A stretch of 64,000 bases of DNA from Lithodes maja (lineage: Eukaryota > Arthropoda > Malacostraca > Decapoda > Lithodidae), in NCBI GenBank assembly GCA_037953745.1, contig JBAKBP010004258.1, positions 1 to 64,000 on the forward strand. Reading direction: 5' to 3'. Made by a program: the position numbers and the translations under genes. This document shows positions 43,640 through 55,870 of this stretch, piece by piece. The notes beneath the pieces were generated by a model, which was not told the origin of the DNA, searched no databases, and saw nothing but the letters and a program-made list of their open reading frames with translations. Numbering within the stretch: position 1 is the first letter of the stretch; each line of letters starts with the position of its first letter.

Positions 43640-44490
43640 CTAGACCTGTTGCTGTAACGCCACACAGGTTAGTTTTGGTTTATCCAGGGCCACCGACAGG
43701 TATTGCGTCAAGAAAGTATTGTTGGATGCCCATAGCTTTGTGTTAGCTATGTCTTCCACTGAATAATTTTGCATGAATCTAAGAGAAACTGCCCACTTTC
43801 TTATATCATGAGCTCTGCCCAATACGCCGGAATTACTTTCCCTGATTACATCTATGAGTAAAGATGTTAATTTCCGTCTCGTGATGCGATTCCCTGTCCG
43901 GTTGACCCATAGGAAGCTTGGTTGTCGAGGTTGTGCTACCCTCAAAACTTAAGTAAAGCTTGTACCGGGCATAAAAGATGATGTGTGTGTCCTCTTTTAA
44001 GCGCCGGAACAGTAAATTCTGAGAATACATGATCACAATGTTCATTCTTTGCAATGAACGTGAGAGACGGAGCGATTTGTACCTGTTCGTTCAGTCTCCC
44101 AAACCTAAGGCAGTTGGGTTCGTTGCTCATCGCCGCCAGCTCTGATACTCTGTTTCCTGTCGCTAAAGCCATCAGGAATACAGCCTTCTTTAATACTGAA
44201 TCAAAATCCAGTGCATGGTTATATTTGCATGAGTGAAGCAATGAAAAGGCTTTGTCAAGCGATCAGGTAGGCATGATCTGGTGTGGTGGTGGGTGTGGCT
44301 TGAAACATGCCCTCATGAAGCCTTTTTCTTCTGCCTGCGGTATGGATAGACCAGTGAGGTCGAAAAAGGGGTTTCTAATAGCTGACAAGTGATTCTTTAG
44401 GGTCACTACTGAGAAGCGTTTATGTTCAAACAAATAATCTAGGTACTTAAAAATGAGAGCCACTGAGGCGTCTGTTTGTGCTGTCTCCAC
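43640..44490 (-). pseudogene. DIRS tyrosine recombinase
   Basis: It integrates the circular DNA copy. Three overlapping frames cover it: an N-terminal core-binding part (44263-44490: SVVTLKNHLSAIRNPF), the first catalytic part (43942-44241: FLMALATGNRVSELAAM with the catalytic Arg), and the second (43640-43945: RRKLTSLLIDVIRES, AHDIRKWAVSLRF with the H-x-x-R pair, and TQYLSVA with the candidate nucleophile Tyr). All four signature residues are present. Frames shift near 44250 (a TGA) and near 43940, so the copy is broken although the catalytic residues survive. It is the last gene of the element, next to the internal complementary region. Confidence 0.87.
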
Positions 44491-44554
44491 TATCTAGGTT
44501 GTGAATGTTTTCCAATGTGATTGGTACTGTCGCCTGGTGGACATAGTATACTGA

Positions 44555-46330
44555 TTAAGAAACTTGTTTGTAACACTCTCCATACTGAGTTAGCCATTTG
44601 GCATTTTGAATGTCCATAAGGCAAAAGTCAGCAAGGTCTTTAGGTTGCCAATTGTTTCCAAGTGGAAGGACAAGACCGGGAGTAATACCGGGTTCTCGCA
44701 CCATGTCTTCAATTGGTGATACCACAACTGAGCCGGCCATAGTGGCGCAATCATCGAGACTAGGCCTCGGTAACCCATAGTTTGTGAACTAATTGAAACA
44801 TGAGGGAAGTGTCTGGAGGAGGAAAAAGATAGCTGGAAATCCACTTGTTCCAGTCCTCTGATAATGCGTTGGGATCCCCCGCCGAGGTTATCTCCCGGCG
44901 GGTTAGGTACAGAGGAAGTCTGTGGTTCCCTTCTGATGCAAATAGATCCACTTGTGGACGGTATGGCTCTGCAATCATCTTGTTGAAGATGTTTGGTTTG
45001 ATTGCCCATTCTACTGAGGTGCTCTGTCTCCGGACGAGCGTCTGCCCAGACGTTTGCTACGCCCGGGAGATAAGATGCATGCAGATGAATGCTCAGCGAT
45101 TCGGCTAGAGCAAAAATCTGTTCTGACAATTCCAGCAACCTCCGAGACCTTGTTGACCCTTGCTTTTGAATGCAGTGTACTGCATTCAAGTTGTCCATTC
45201 AAAACGCAATTGACTTCCCCTGTAATGAAGAGCCGTGAGTTTGTAGGAAAAATAGTGGGACTAAGAGCTCTTGTTGGTTTATGTGAAAATTCATGTCTGG
45301 GGACCAAAGACCCTGGCCCTGGTGGCCTAGGCTTGACTGATAACCCAAGCCTATTGTCCCTGAAGCATCCATGTCTACCCATACCGTAGGTGGAGGAGAA
45401 ACCCACGTCATTATTGAGTGCAGTATTTCCTTCTTCGCTCAAACCGACAGTAAGTTGTGAATTAATGGAGGAATGGTCCATAATTTTCCCGCCGGCAAAA
45501 GTGGGAAGAATGTGTTGCCTTCCATGCTTAACCTCTTTACTTTCAGCCGGCCCAACTTCACAGTTAATTGGATCCAATTGAGAGAACCGACCAGGGACTC
45601 CCATGTCATTCTTGTTGTATTCAGACTGTGGAGGAAGCGAAACAGTTTCCTGCGAAATCTGTTGCGATTGTCCATGCTCTGAGTGAGAGTCAGATTGGCC
45701 GTGTCCCAGACTAGCCCTATCTATTGGATTTCCCTTGTGGGTACAAGGAGAGACTTTGCCAAGTTGACCTTGAACCCTAGGGTCTGTAATTGATTTATGA
45801 CTTTGTTTACATGACTTTGGCATAAACTCTCTGACTCTGCCACTACCAGCTAGTCGTCTAGATACCACATCACCTTAATCCCTTGAGCTAATAAAGGTGT
45901 AAGGGCTTGCCGGACTAATTTTGTAAAGATTCTCGGTGCCAGGTTTAATCCGAAGGGCAATCTCTGAAAGACGTAAGTCTCTTGTCTGATCCTCAAGGCG
46001 AGGAGTATTTGGAACCGTTTGTTTATGGGGACATGCCAATAGGCATTTTTCAGGTCTAGGGAGCACATGCAACCTTGTGGCGGAAGTGTGAGCCTGATTT
46101 GATTCACTGTAAGCATCCTGAAGGGTGAATTGTGAATATGAGTGTTCAGATACGAGAGATCTACTACTGGTCGCATCTGCACACTGTCCCTCTTTGGCAC
46201 GAGAAAAAGTCTGGTGGTGAAAACATGGCAAGTTGGATTTACCGGGACAATGACATGCTTGGTGATCATTTCCTGGAGAAGTGACTCCACCTCTAAAGAA
46301 ACATGATTGAACTCTTGAGTTTAACGTAAA
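44555..46330 (-). pseudogene. DIRS reverse transcriptase and RNase H
   Basis: RT (from about 46330): ESLLQEMITKHVIVPV, RPVVDLSYLNTHIHNSPF, MCSLDLKNAYWHVPI, FQRLPFGLNLAPRIFTKL and the active site VMWYLDD, followed at once by an in-frame TAG (45850-45852). The RT thumb continues in the same sense (TTRMTWESLVGSLNWIQ, 45439-45675). RNase H is at 45411-45011: VDMDASGTIGLGYQ (first Asp), HINQQELLVP (Glu), WMDNLNAVHC-type block (Asp) and VANVWADA. A connector with PQVDLFASEGNHRLPLY (44760-44978), a block conserved in DIRS elements, links to the recombinase. At least three frame changes are visible. Confidence 0.87.
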
Positions 46331-46560
46331 CGAGGTCGTTGGAGCCACCGCCAAGTGATGCCCTTGCTAACCACTGTCCGGGCCCACGTTCGTCGGGGCC
46401 AGGCCCTGCGGCATGCCTGGAACGACTCAATTTCTGTACTGGGTCTGATCACCGGGGCTGCTCTCGGATCCAACTCGCCCGCGATTGGCCCTGGGAGAGA
46501 GAGAGTGTGACTGACTAGTTTTTTGGTGGTGGTGTAGTGGAACGAGACGGCTGGCTGGTT

Positions 46561-49251
46561 TTAAGCAGACGCCGATCCCTGGTGTGGCTTGTTGTGGGAC
46601 TTACCTTTGTTATCCCATTTGCCTGAGTGTTTACCCTGCCTGTGTTTATGCTGAGTACCTCCCTGCTGTTGGGGAGCTCTGGGGTCCCGAAAGGACTGTT
46701 TAGCACTAGGAGCTTGAGGCTCATTACCGTCTTTAGGTTTAGAGTACGGTTTCTTAAAGGGCTCCTTCCTAGGCTGGAAGGTACTCTGCCTTAGCACATT
46801 TACCATATTGAATACTGCACTCCACGTATCCTGATTAAGTAGTGAGGCAGTTAATACTGGGGAAAGTGTTGCCCGGCGACCTACATCTTCCGGCAACTTC
46901 TTTACTAGGTACACTCTTAAGTCCTGGCGTGCTCTGACCACTTCCATGATAGCTATTCTTATATCTCCTAAGGACTGAATGGAGTTTTGTAGCAGAAGCC
47001 TGCGTGATAGTTCCGTGGCCTTCCGTACATTCTGATCTGAGATGGCCGTAATGGTTCTCGTGAGTGACTGGACAAATTGGCGACATACTACATATTGGGA
47101 AAATAATCTAAGTGCTTTACTGCGTAACTTGAAATCTCTGTCCAAGTGGGCCGGAGGAGGAGTACAAAAGGGTTCGTTCAATTCATAAAGTACGAGTTTG
47201 GGGGCTGCTAGGAAGTCAAACAAAGCCGGTGCCACCCCTCCAGCCTTATTAACTGATAGTGAGGCCCATAAGTGGTTCTCTTGGGGGATCTGATGGGAGG
47301 ATTTTGAGGTAATGGTGGCTGCGAATTATTGCGCCTCTATTTCCCAGTCAACCCATGGACCCGTACCTACCTGCCCCACCTGCAGGACTGGACTTTGGCC
47401 TAGATAGAACGCCGGAACTGTATCCAGTTCCGGTGTCAGTGCATTGAGGGACTTTATGCCGTTCATGCTGTCCGATCTTGCCCAGTCTGCGAAAAGTCGT
47501 GCAGCTGAGGCGGGAGGTAAAGCTGGTGATGCAGAGTATACGAAAAAATTGGCGCTGTAAACATTGGGTATTGCCTTAATAGTAACATCCAATAACTTTC
47601 CTTCTACATCTTTGGCTCTGAGTCTCTTACTCTTACTTACCTCGATGGTCCATTCACTAGGGATCGGGAGCTCCCCCGACACGGTCTGCTGTGCCATATG
47701 TGGTTTCTGTGCTATTGCCCGAATCCATGAGCAATCTGGCCTGTACAGGAGAGGCATAGGGCCTCTCCTCTGTGGGAGTTTATCCAGAGGGGGAGGATTA
47801 ACATCCGTGATAACACGGACCTTAGAGGTAGTCAAGGAGGCAGGCACTATCGTGCTACACGCCGTGGCTGATGCCGGATTTACGTTAAGAGGAGGAAAAG
47901 AAGCTTGGGGTGATTTAATGGTGGTAGGCTGTAAAGGTCTTACCGTGGAGTCAATCGGGGGAGCTACCGGGGTACTGGTGGAAGGACCTGTGGTAGTAGG
48001 AACATACTGTTGCATTTTATGTAAAATCTCATTCAGTTCGTCTGTAGTCAGTCACACATTTACTGTGGGAACCCCTAGAGGATTGAGAGCTCCCTTCATC
48101 TTCCTCCTCATTGTTCACTTGTTGAGCCGAGGACAGATCCATGTCTATTACTTCCGGCGTTTGTTGCCGGTTTTCAGGTACCTGGTTATCCGGTGGCCAA
48201 ACGAGATCTGGGACAGACGAGGGGAGGGTGTCTAAGTTAGTAGTCTCCCCAGTCCTGGCCTGATTATCATTAGCTGTGAGGGCGATTGTCTCCAGACTCC
48301 CCTGTCCTGTCCTGGAGGTGGTTGGGAGTCATCATAACTTTGGCGTGAGCATGCTTGTGAACCTCTATAGTTCTCTGCTAAAACCCTATTCGACACAATT
48401 GGAGGAGCATTACGTGCTATATAATTTACCTTATGTATGGCAAAAGTAAAGTCATGTGGTTCACTTAAAGACTGACTATTCACCTCCCTAGGACTCGACT
48501 CAGTCCCCTCCACTCCTACCTCCGATCTTTGTGAAGCGGAGGGAGAGGCAGAGGGAAGTGGCCGCGACCCCGGCGTAGGCTGGTGACGCGGCAACGTGAC
48601 ATCCTTGCGGGCACTTTTATGTCCTGCACTACTCTGTCCTGAACTAGATTGTTTTGTCGAAGAATCTGAATCCTCCCTCCGCCGTTTCGTCGATCTAGAA
48701 GACTCAACTGAAGCATGGCGGGATTGTCTATGGGGGGACCGTGATCTCGACCGAGACTTAGTACTCGGGGAGGGGGACCGTCTTCTCTTTGACCGGTCAG
48801 GGGGGGTCTCCTCGGCACTCTCACTGTCGCTACTATCACTACTCACCAGTGCTTTAGACAAGACTTTAGTTTTCGATTTTAGTTTAGTTGACTTGGCTGG
48901 AGTTGATTTTATTAAAGGAGATTTTATTGCTAGATGATCCCATAGGGCCTCATCGTCACAGTGTAACGCTTTATGGGCTACGTCCTTTGCGTACCCGTTA
49001 AATAAGTTTTTGAGCTCTTTTAAAGCCGCAAGGCATGAAAGGTCTCTCTTGTCGAATAGCGCCGCTCTTAGTTCTGAGTTCACGGCGCAGCGTTTCGACA
49101 CCCATAATCCTCGTGAATGATCGAGGCACTTAACACATTTTATACATAATTTGTGCGCAAAAACTGGTAATAGAGAGCAGGTAGGAGTAGCGCATAAGTC
49201 AAACCAAGGCATGATGGAGTTAGGACCCCCCCTGTGCCGTAATCGGCTCAC
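46561..49251 (-). pseudogene. DIRS gag-like protein
   Basis: Three frames run from 49251 down. The first (48232-49251) has a Cys-rich start (LCATPTCSLL, LCIKCVKCLDHSRG), then a long Ser/Arg region with SRSRSRSPHRQSRH and a KRRR stretch like a nuclear signal. The second (47326-48015) is Pro/Thr-rich and then globular (SGELPIPSEWTIEVSKSKRL). The third (46561-47235) is helical (FSQYVVCRQFVQSLTRTITA) and ends in a basic Gly/Gln/His-rich tail. Frame changes fall near 48050 and at an in-frame stop after 47326. Position and composition identify gag; no part has a sequence motif that I can name. Confidence 0.75.
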
Positions 49252-50511
49252 TCAACTGCCGCCGGTGCCGCTACTGAAGTGTTGCTATCTGGAAATAGAA
49301 ATTTCCAGGAATCAATGCTCATAAGGATAACCTGAGAGGTGTTAACACATCCTACCTCAAGTCCGCCGAAAAATTAGCTATAGCCACTGCTACTCTAAGC
49401 TTCCGCTGGACTTGACTCAGAGAATCTATTAGGTTTCTCTGATTCTTTGAACTGCTTATCTGTGACAAAGGTGTCACTGGCCCTTGATGACCTCGAGCAT
49501 TCTACTATCAATGACTATTTGGACTAGAGAGATAGTAAAAGATCACGCATTCTTGTAAGTTGACTAATTAGTCAGTGTTACCAATGAACTGTGCGCCGGG
49601 CGTACTAAGTTGCCGCGTGAGGCTCCCGGTCAGGGCGAGTTCACTCGGTGGGCCGAGTTATTCCCTGAGGAAATTGCATTTCCGCCGGGAAGTTCATGGT
49701 TTAGCATACCACGCCGGGACAAATGGTAAGTTCCTTACTCGTCCACAGGACGAGAAACGGGCAGCTGGCTTTGAAAGCCGCCAGAAAAACGAACCAAAAT
49801 TTTTCAGAGGTGTTGACGTATCTGTGAAAGTCAGACACCCCCGAAAACCCCACACCAACAGGACGTCTCCTGATTCCCTCTAAACATGTGAAATATCACA
49901 TGAAAACTTAGGGAAACACAATAGGCTATGACATACATGGAATAATATTATTTATCAAATAATAACCCCTATCCTTACCCGGAGACCCCTACTGAGGCTG
50001 GCCATGAGGCTTGTAGAAACAGCAGCAAAAACGGCAGCTCTCCAACCCCTGAAGACCCTGCAGCCGCAGCACATGGTGAAGAGGCCCACGAGAGGGGCCC
50101 ACGCGCAGACCCGGACTCTGGAAGGTTCCACACCATGTGTGGCAACCCTTAAACCAGAGCGTCTGCTAAAAACAATAATGCAACTGCCTCATAGAGACGG
50201 CCTGAAGCATAATCCTGCGTTGAAGTAGCCTCCTAACTAATTAGTTAAGCAACAGCTAAGGTGCATAATTATGACAATAACATAAAAGTACATGGTGCGT
50301 AGATTCTTGGTGGACAGGAAGCGCTTGTACAAAGTACCCTATTTTAACGCTTCCTGCGGGCGTACCAATGGGGTAGCCTGTGCTAGCTAATCTAAAACCT
50401 TGTTCAATACAACTAAGATATATACAAATGAGTAAGGACTCACTACAAGGGAGCAAACGAAGAATGAAGCGGAGCACACTGGCACCCAACTAAGCGGGAC
50501 GACCGCGGGAA
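49252..50511. other. DIRS 5' leader
   Basis: Non-coding on the element's strand between the right terminal repeat and gag. The short frames on both strands are unconvincing. It presumably holds the promoter and leader of the element. Confidence 0.5.
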
Positions 50512-50815
50512 GAGGAAGAAGGAATGGCAGCTCAGGGAGCAGAGGCAAGGAACCCCACACAAGAAATCCACGAGATGGAAAGCTATAGTTTAACAATTAT
50601 TAAGTATATATTTTTTTTTTATATTTTACGAAGGTTTTTTCGTAGAGAGTACCCAATCATAAGACAATTCCATAAGAGAATAAGCGTTACCCTTATGACG
50701 GATACTCCGTTCTTCCCCGCGGCGGTAGATTCAAACTGGCTACCGCGGGCGCTTGAATGGAGGCTATTATACTAATAGGCATATCGTCAATGATGGAGGG
50801 GCCACTAATAAATTA
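50512..50815. repeat. DIRS inverted terminal repeat, right
   Basis: Reverse complement of the left repeat; ends at AAATTA (50810-50815). On the coding strand this is the upstream repeat. Confidence 0.92.
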
Positions 50816-51513
50816 AGAGAAAGCAATACAAACTGCAACAGACAAACTAGCCCTAATGAGGCTGCTCTTGAAACTATTTTCTCTAGTGAAATTAGACTAC
50901 CGTAAGTATTTGTGAATAACTAAGATTATCATGGCCCTATGTGATTGTATATACTTCATGTTATGCCACATTTATAAGAAAACGTGAGATAATCTGATTT
51001 AGATTTCCACCTTATGAATCAGCGCTAATCATCAACTGAGATACCTCTCCGCTGGGTAAGGATTAACCTTAAAGGAGAACTACAGGAATGAAGAAAAAAA
51101 AACGAAGATTAATGCAGGGTCATAACTTGGCATGAATATACTATAATATGTACAGTATATGGGCAATATCGATATAATTCCATTAAACTCCAGAAAGAAA
51201 TACTAATATATAACGTCGCATTCTCGGCGATTAGCTGGACTAGTTCAGCTGATCTGGAGTGACGCCATTGTATGGAGTGGCAGTTTGTAAACAACACATG
51301 CAGTCCTGGACTGTCAGGTCTGTTTTTCGTAATTAATACCTTTCAATTCAATACTCAAGCTCTGCAAATGTCCTGAAGATGTGGTGCACATCAAGAAATA
51401 ATCCAATTTCGCCAACAATAAACATACAGGCAGTGTTTTTTGTGTTTATCCTGGTCCAGAGTCGAGGATGGTCGGTTGTAAGGCCTATTTCTTAATGACA
51501 GTATCGTTTTCTG
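50816..51513. other. Spacer, nothing recognised
   Basis: AT-rich sequence between the DIRS and piggyBac elements with no recognisable content. Confidence 0.45.
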
Positions 51514-51517
51514 TTAA

Positions 51518-52351
51518 CCCACTGAGCACCAGCTAAATATAAATAAATGTACATCGAGGGACCGGCAGATTTGGCCAATTTTTGTTTTGTTCTAAAATGG
51601 AAGAAAAAGGTGAGAAATGAAGAAAAAATACTCACCTCGGTCATTTGGGGGTCGTATGGGGGGCGGGGGGGCAGCCTCATACATCAGCTGAGGCCGGGCA
51701 GCCTTCAAACTTCCCGCCCGGCCAGCCACAGTTGAGCGCGGCAGCATGGCAGATGTACGATGCGTCCAGTTTTCAAGTGACGGTTATTTACACCACCCGA
51801 GCATCATGTGTGCCTTCATAGTTCATATAGTACCAACATGTATCACATAATGTCATTGTAAGTGAAGTTACAGTGTGATAAGTGCTTATATATAAGCCTT
51901 GTAAGTGCACACGAGTGGCAAGACTGTGGCGCGTCCTCGTTGCCATGGAGACTGGCGGCCATCATGGTCTCGGACAATAACAGAACGCACGAACTGACAC
52001 ACACCCAGCTGACTGACATGCGCCACAAACACTTTCCCTCTTATTGTGTTTCTCTCTTACTCCCCCGCTTTATTCAGTTTTCATGTCACTTCCTCTCTTT
52101 ATTCAGTTTATTACTTTATCATATGTTTTATAGTTATACAATATGAGTTTCATACATTGTTTTACGCACGTTTTACTTTGAAATAGTATATATTTACACT
52201 TATTGGTGTCCGTCACTGTTTTACGTATATTTGAGTGTCAATCTCACTTACATATTGTGTTCGGCACTTTGTATATATTGATTATTTACACTAGGTTTAT
52301 ATACACACACACTTCATAGCGTCTTTTATCGCAGTCTTTGAGTACACTCGT
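51518..52351. other. piggyBac 3' non-coding region
   Basis: Between the left end and the transposase stop. The block GGTCATTTGGGGGTCG near 51640 matches the complement of a block near 37285 in the non-autonomous relative. The short plus-strand frames are not convincing. Confidence 0.5.
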
Positions 52352-55259
52352 TTAGAAATGCTCAAGGGTGTGATACTCCCTGAAGCAGTCCGGGAGACAC
52401 AGTCCAACATCACATCCACCTGCTATCTGATCTCTCAGGCTCCCTCAGTGTCGTGTTGCGGCACACATGACACCTTCTTCGGGGTTTTTAATTGTGTTCT
52501 GTGTGCGTGCGGCACATATTCAGGGAAGTGGCGTTGTGTCAGCCTGGCACTCCCTTCTGCTGCTGGCCGTCGATGGGCGGGGTGTTGCAGGTTGTGGGGG
52601 GCAGTCATGTATTCCCTCAACATCTCCCTGGACAACTCGATGCAGAAGTTCTCCATCGTTTCCTGCTTCCGGTGATTGTTGAGTAGAGCATATGGCTGTT
52701 ATAGAGGGTGAGATCGAGGAACTGGAAGAATAACTTCTTATACCACCTCATCGTCTTCCTTGCACACTCACATGACGAGATGACAGCATCTGATTTGGCC
52801 ACCAGCCGCATGTTGATGTTATAATATTATTTTTATTAATCTCACCACCACACCCCCAATGAAATTAATTAAAGTATATATGATCCACCGGGATTCGAAC
52901 CCGGGTTATCACACACATATTGTTGCCACCTTAACCATTACACCACCAGGACGGTTAAAGGTTTATGCACACGCCTACGACTTATTATCCATTCTCGAAT
53001 ACTGGATATTAATCTAATCATGTTCATACTCCCAACCGCACTATGGTAGCCTACTGTTTAAGTGAGAGGAAAGAATATTCATGGGGCACAGATCATATAG
53101 ACCGGCCTCTCGAAGAAATATCCCAGATGGCCAAAGGTTTCTTGATAATTTCGCCAGTTGCTCTGTCACGACGTCTGCTGTCTTGGAAGATGGGACAGTG
53201 GACTGTTGTGAGGACGTTCACATCCCGGTTATCCATCCAGGACAACAGGAGGACATTGTTAGCCTGCTTGTGGATGATGGAGCCCTTTTCCCGCCTGGGT
53301 GGTAGTTCGGGCATGAAGATCCGATTCCTCCTGACGGTGCCACAGACTCCTGTAGTGCGGCTATGCAGGAACTTGGCAAGGGAGGGGCTGGTGTACCAGT
53401 TGTCCAGGTACAGTATGTGGCCCCTGTCCAGTTAGCCCTGCAGCATGGTGATGACGACGGCCCCAGAAATTCCGTATGTCCTCATTTCCACCAATTCTGT
53501 TTTCTTGCCCATATACAGAATTAGGTCCTGGATGTAACCGGTTTGACAGTCACACATCACGAAGGTCTTCAGGCCATATCGATGTCGTTTGCTGGGCATG
53601 TACTGCCGGATGCCAATATTCCCCCTCCACAGCAGCAAACTCTCATCAATAATGAGCTTCTGATGGGGTTTGAAGGCGGCAGCAAGCTTCACCTTCAGGT
53701 ACTCAAAGATGGGTCTTGTCCTCTCCATGGGGTCCTTCATAGCTCTGGGTTGATCCTGATTTCTGGTGTGGGCTGCCAGGCTGTCAATGAAATATAGGTT
53801 CCCCATTATGACTGTGAACCTATTTCTGCTCATTATTTGGCCAAAAATAGGGGTTCAGACGAGTGGATCCCAGGACCAGTACTTTTTTATGGAGGATTTC
53901 CTTGTGACCCCCATCAGCATGACAATGGCCAAGAATGTGTAGAACTCTGGGACATCTAGGGAGGACCATGACAGCCTTGCAGAGTATTTTGACTGCTCCT
54001 TCCCAGCCATGAAATAATAATTGTACCAGTTGGTCTGGTCAACAATTAGAGCCACGAGATTTGTAGTGAAGAACTGCCTGAAGATTTCAAGTCTCGTGGT
54101 CTGCCGCCCCTGGTTTGGGAGCGTAGGGCCGGCAATCCCAGCGCCCACAAAGTTGTAGTCGGTGGGCACAAAGTTGTCTCCATCAACCCAATCCCACACG
54201 TCGGGTTGAGCGGCACCTTCGTCGCCAGAGTCGTCAGGAGGGGAGTCACCATCAGGGTGGCGGGAGGGCCCTGCCCAGCCTCTTGCCCCTCTTGCCACTC
54301 TTGCCCCTCTTGCCCCTGCCCTCAACCTCGGCCTTGCTCGAGCCGACCCAGCCCTTGCTCTCGCACCGCCAGGGGTGGGGCGTATTAGGGTCACCCTAGA
54401 AGCCCTTTGGCCAAGCCCACGCACAGGACCACGGGCACGACCACGTATGTTGATAGGGCGTTGCGCATGATCAGGGCGTTGTGGCGACGCAGGCGGTGAT
54501 GGTGTCTGAGTGTCGTGTCTGTGGGAGGTCCCAGGCTGAGGAGAAGGTGCAGGTGAGTATGGTAGTGGTCCGGGAGGTGATGGTGGGGGCGAGTCAATCC
54601 GGGGTGATGAGGGAAACAGGCGGCGTGCGGGAGGGCGTGGGTGGCGTGGTAGAGATGATTCTAGGGCAGGCATATCCTCATCTGTTGTTTCTGAAGAAGA
54701 AGTCAATGGCTGCGCTGCTAATATGGCTGCACCCCTGCGCAACCCATAGAAAGTGTGAGGGGTTGGCGCTTTTAGTGGAGAGGGAATGCGGGGTGGTGGG
54801 GAAGGCAAACGCGGGGGAGCACCACCACGGCGAGGCACGTGTGGTGTCGGACCTTGACCCACCTCATCCTCCTCCTCCTCCTCCTCCTCACCTCTTCTCT
54901 TCTCAGCCCAACGATGAGAAGGTGGAATGTTGAGGAAGGCCATGGGGTCTAGGTCATATTCCTCCTCCTCATCTTGCTCTTCCCCACTTGCTGGGGACTC
55001 CACTATGTCACGGGGAGCGGGGGAACGGTAGCTACTCTCCTCCCTTTCTTGTAACCAGGCGTACCGTTCAGAGATGGGGGAGATAGGGTTCCTCCTCATG
55101 CATGTCATCTATCTCGGCCAAAGTGGGACTATATTCGTCCTCTGAATCGTCATTTGATGATCCAGTGTCACTATCAGGCACATCACTCTCGTCAAGTATG
55201 GCCATGGCATCGGCCAGGGATATTCCCCTGCGTGGGTAACGGCGTGGTAAATCCGACAT
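52352..55259 (-). pseudogene. piggyBac transposase, decayed and interrupted
   Basis: The DDE transposase cuts and joins at TTAA. Chosen start: the Met of MSDLPRRYPRRG at 55259. An acidic N-terminus (SDTGSSNDDSEDEYSP) is followed by a frameshift near 55090 and about 280 residues of Pro/Ser- and Arg/Gly-rich low-complexity sequence. The catalytic fold begins at RLEIFRQFFTTNLV; the three Asp lie in LIIDESLLLWRG, FVMCDCQTGYI and ILYLDNWYTSP. Lesions are TGA at 53855-53857 (reads as a CpG-decayed Arg codon), TAA at 53432-53434, a stop near 53088, an insert of about 300 bp (52815-53090) and a C-terminal frameshift. The C-terminal part has KTMRWYKKLFFQFLDL and a Cys-rich end (CDVGLC, FREYHT). Length is far above the usual 550-600 residues because of the N-terminus. 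Confidence 0.88.
52843..53006 (-). mobile_element. tRNA-like SINE inside the piggyBac transposase
   Basis: On minus: A-box-like TGGTGTAATGGTTAAGG, then B-box GGTTCGAATCC in a perfect T-arm (CCGGG, seven-base loop, CCCGG), then GTGGATCATATATACTTTAA. The same head is at 39217 on plus. TATTAATCT at 52834-52842 and 53007-53015 may be the target duplication. The acceptor stem does not pair, so it is not a tRNA gene. The transposase frame is broken over a longer span (52815-53090) than this, so the limits are uncertain. Confidence 0.65.
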
Positions 55260-55359
55260 GGTGTTGCACTCGCGAGATGTATGAGTAAACTTACTTTCCT
55301 TTGTCACGCACGTCCCTTGTCCCAACAAACCTAGATTTGGGTATTGCCATACATTGCCT

Positions 55360-55870
55360 ACATCCTAAGGAATATCCCATACAAATATCAAGTCTATAGC
55401 TACCATAGGACAAGAGTAAATAAGGTCCAAAATCGCGGTGAAATCAGTGGGTAAAGTGGCGCCACTAATCTGCCCATCACCACCCGCCCGGCAGGACTTG
55501 GGGAATAGCTGAGCATGGTCAAGTAATGCGTACATCCTAAGGTGTGTCTCATACAAATTTCAAGCCGATAGCTACCATAGCACAAGAGTAAATGAGGTCG
55601 AAAGTTGTTGGGAGATACGTGGGTACAGTGTTTTTCATCACCTCCCCCGCATGACCACCCGCCCGGCAGCACTTGGGGGACAGCTGAGTATAGCATTGTC
55701 ATGCGTACATCCTAAGGAGTGTCTCATACAAATTTCAAGCCTATAGCTCCCATACGACAGGAGTAAATAAGGTCCAAAGTCGCGGTGAAATAAGTGGGTA
55801 AAGTGGCGCCACTAATCCATCCATCACCACCTGCGTGGCCTGGCTGGCTGGTTCCCGCATACCGTTTCTG
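55360..55870. repeat. Three direct repeats of about 170 bp upstream of the transposase
   Basis: Copies start with ACATCCTAAGG near 55360, 55532 and 55707 and share CCATACGACAAGAGTAAAT-like, GGCGCCACTAAT and CACCCGCCCGGCAG phrases. A shortened fourth copy begins near 55882. Position between transposase start and element end suggests a promoter or transposase-binding role, which is inference. Confidence 0.8.

Larger units (their letters stand above)
42364..50815 (-). mobile_element. DIRS1-like tyrosine-recombinase retrotransposon, about 8.45 kb
   Basis: The element has inverted terminal repeats (42364-42712 and 50512-50815), and gag, RT/RNase H and tyrosine recombinase on the minus strand in that order. 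An internal complementary region (43009-43115) reproduces the two outer ends joined head to tail. AAATTA is present at each outer end and once in the internal region. There is no integrase, no LTR and no target duplication, as expected of DIRS elements, which insert through a circular DNA intermediate. DIRS1-like elements are known to be widespread in decapod crustaceans. A TTAA MITE sits between the left repeat and the internal region. Confidence 0.93.

Noticed and set aside
52880..52960. Perfect T-arm with B-box as a functional tRNA gene
   Set aside because: No pairing acceptor stem or normal anticodon arm; the head recurs at 39.2 kb in a SINE-like insert.
54206..54933. Plus-strand frames opposite the piggyBac N-terminus
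   Set aside because: They are shadows of GC-rich low-complexity coding sequence on minus.
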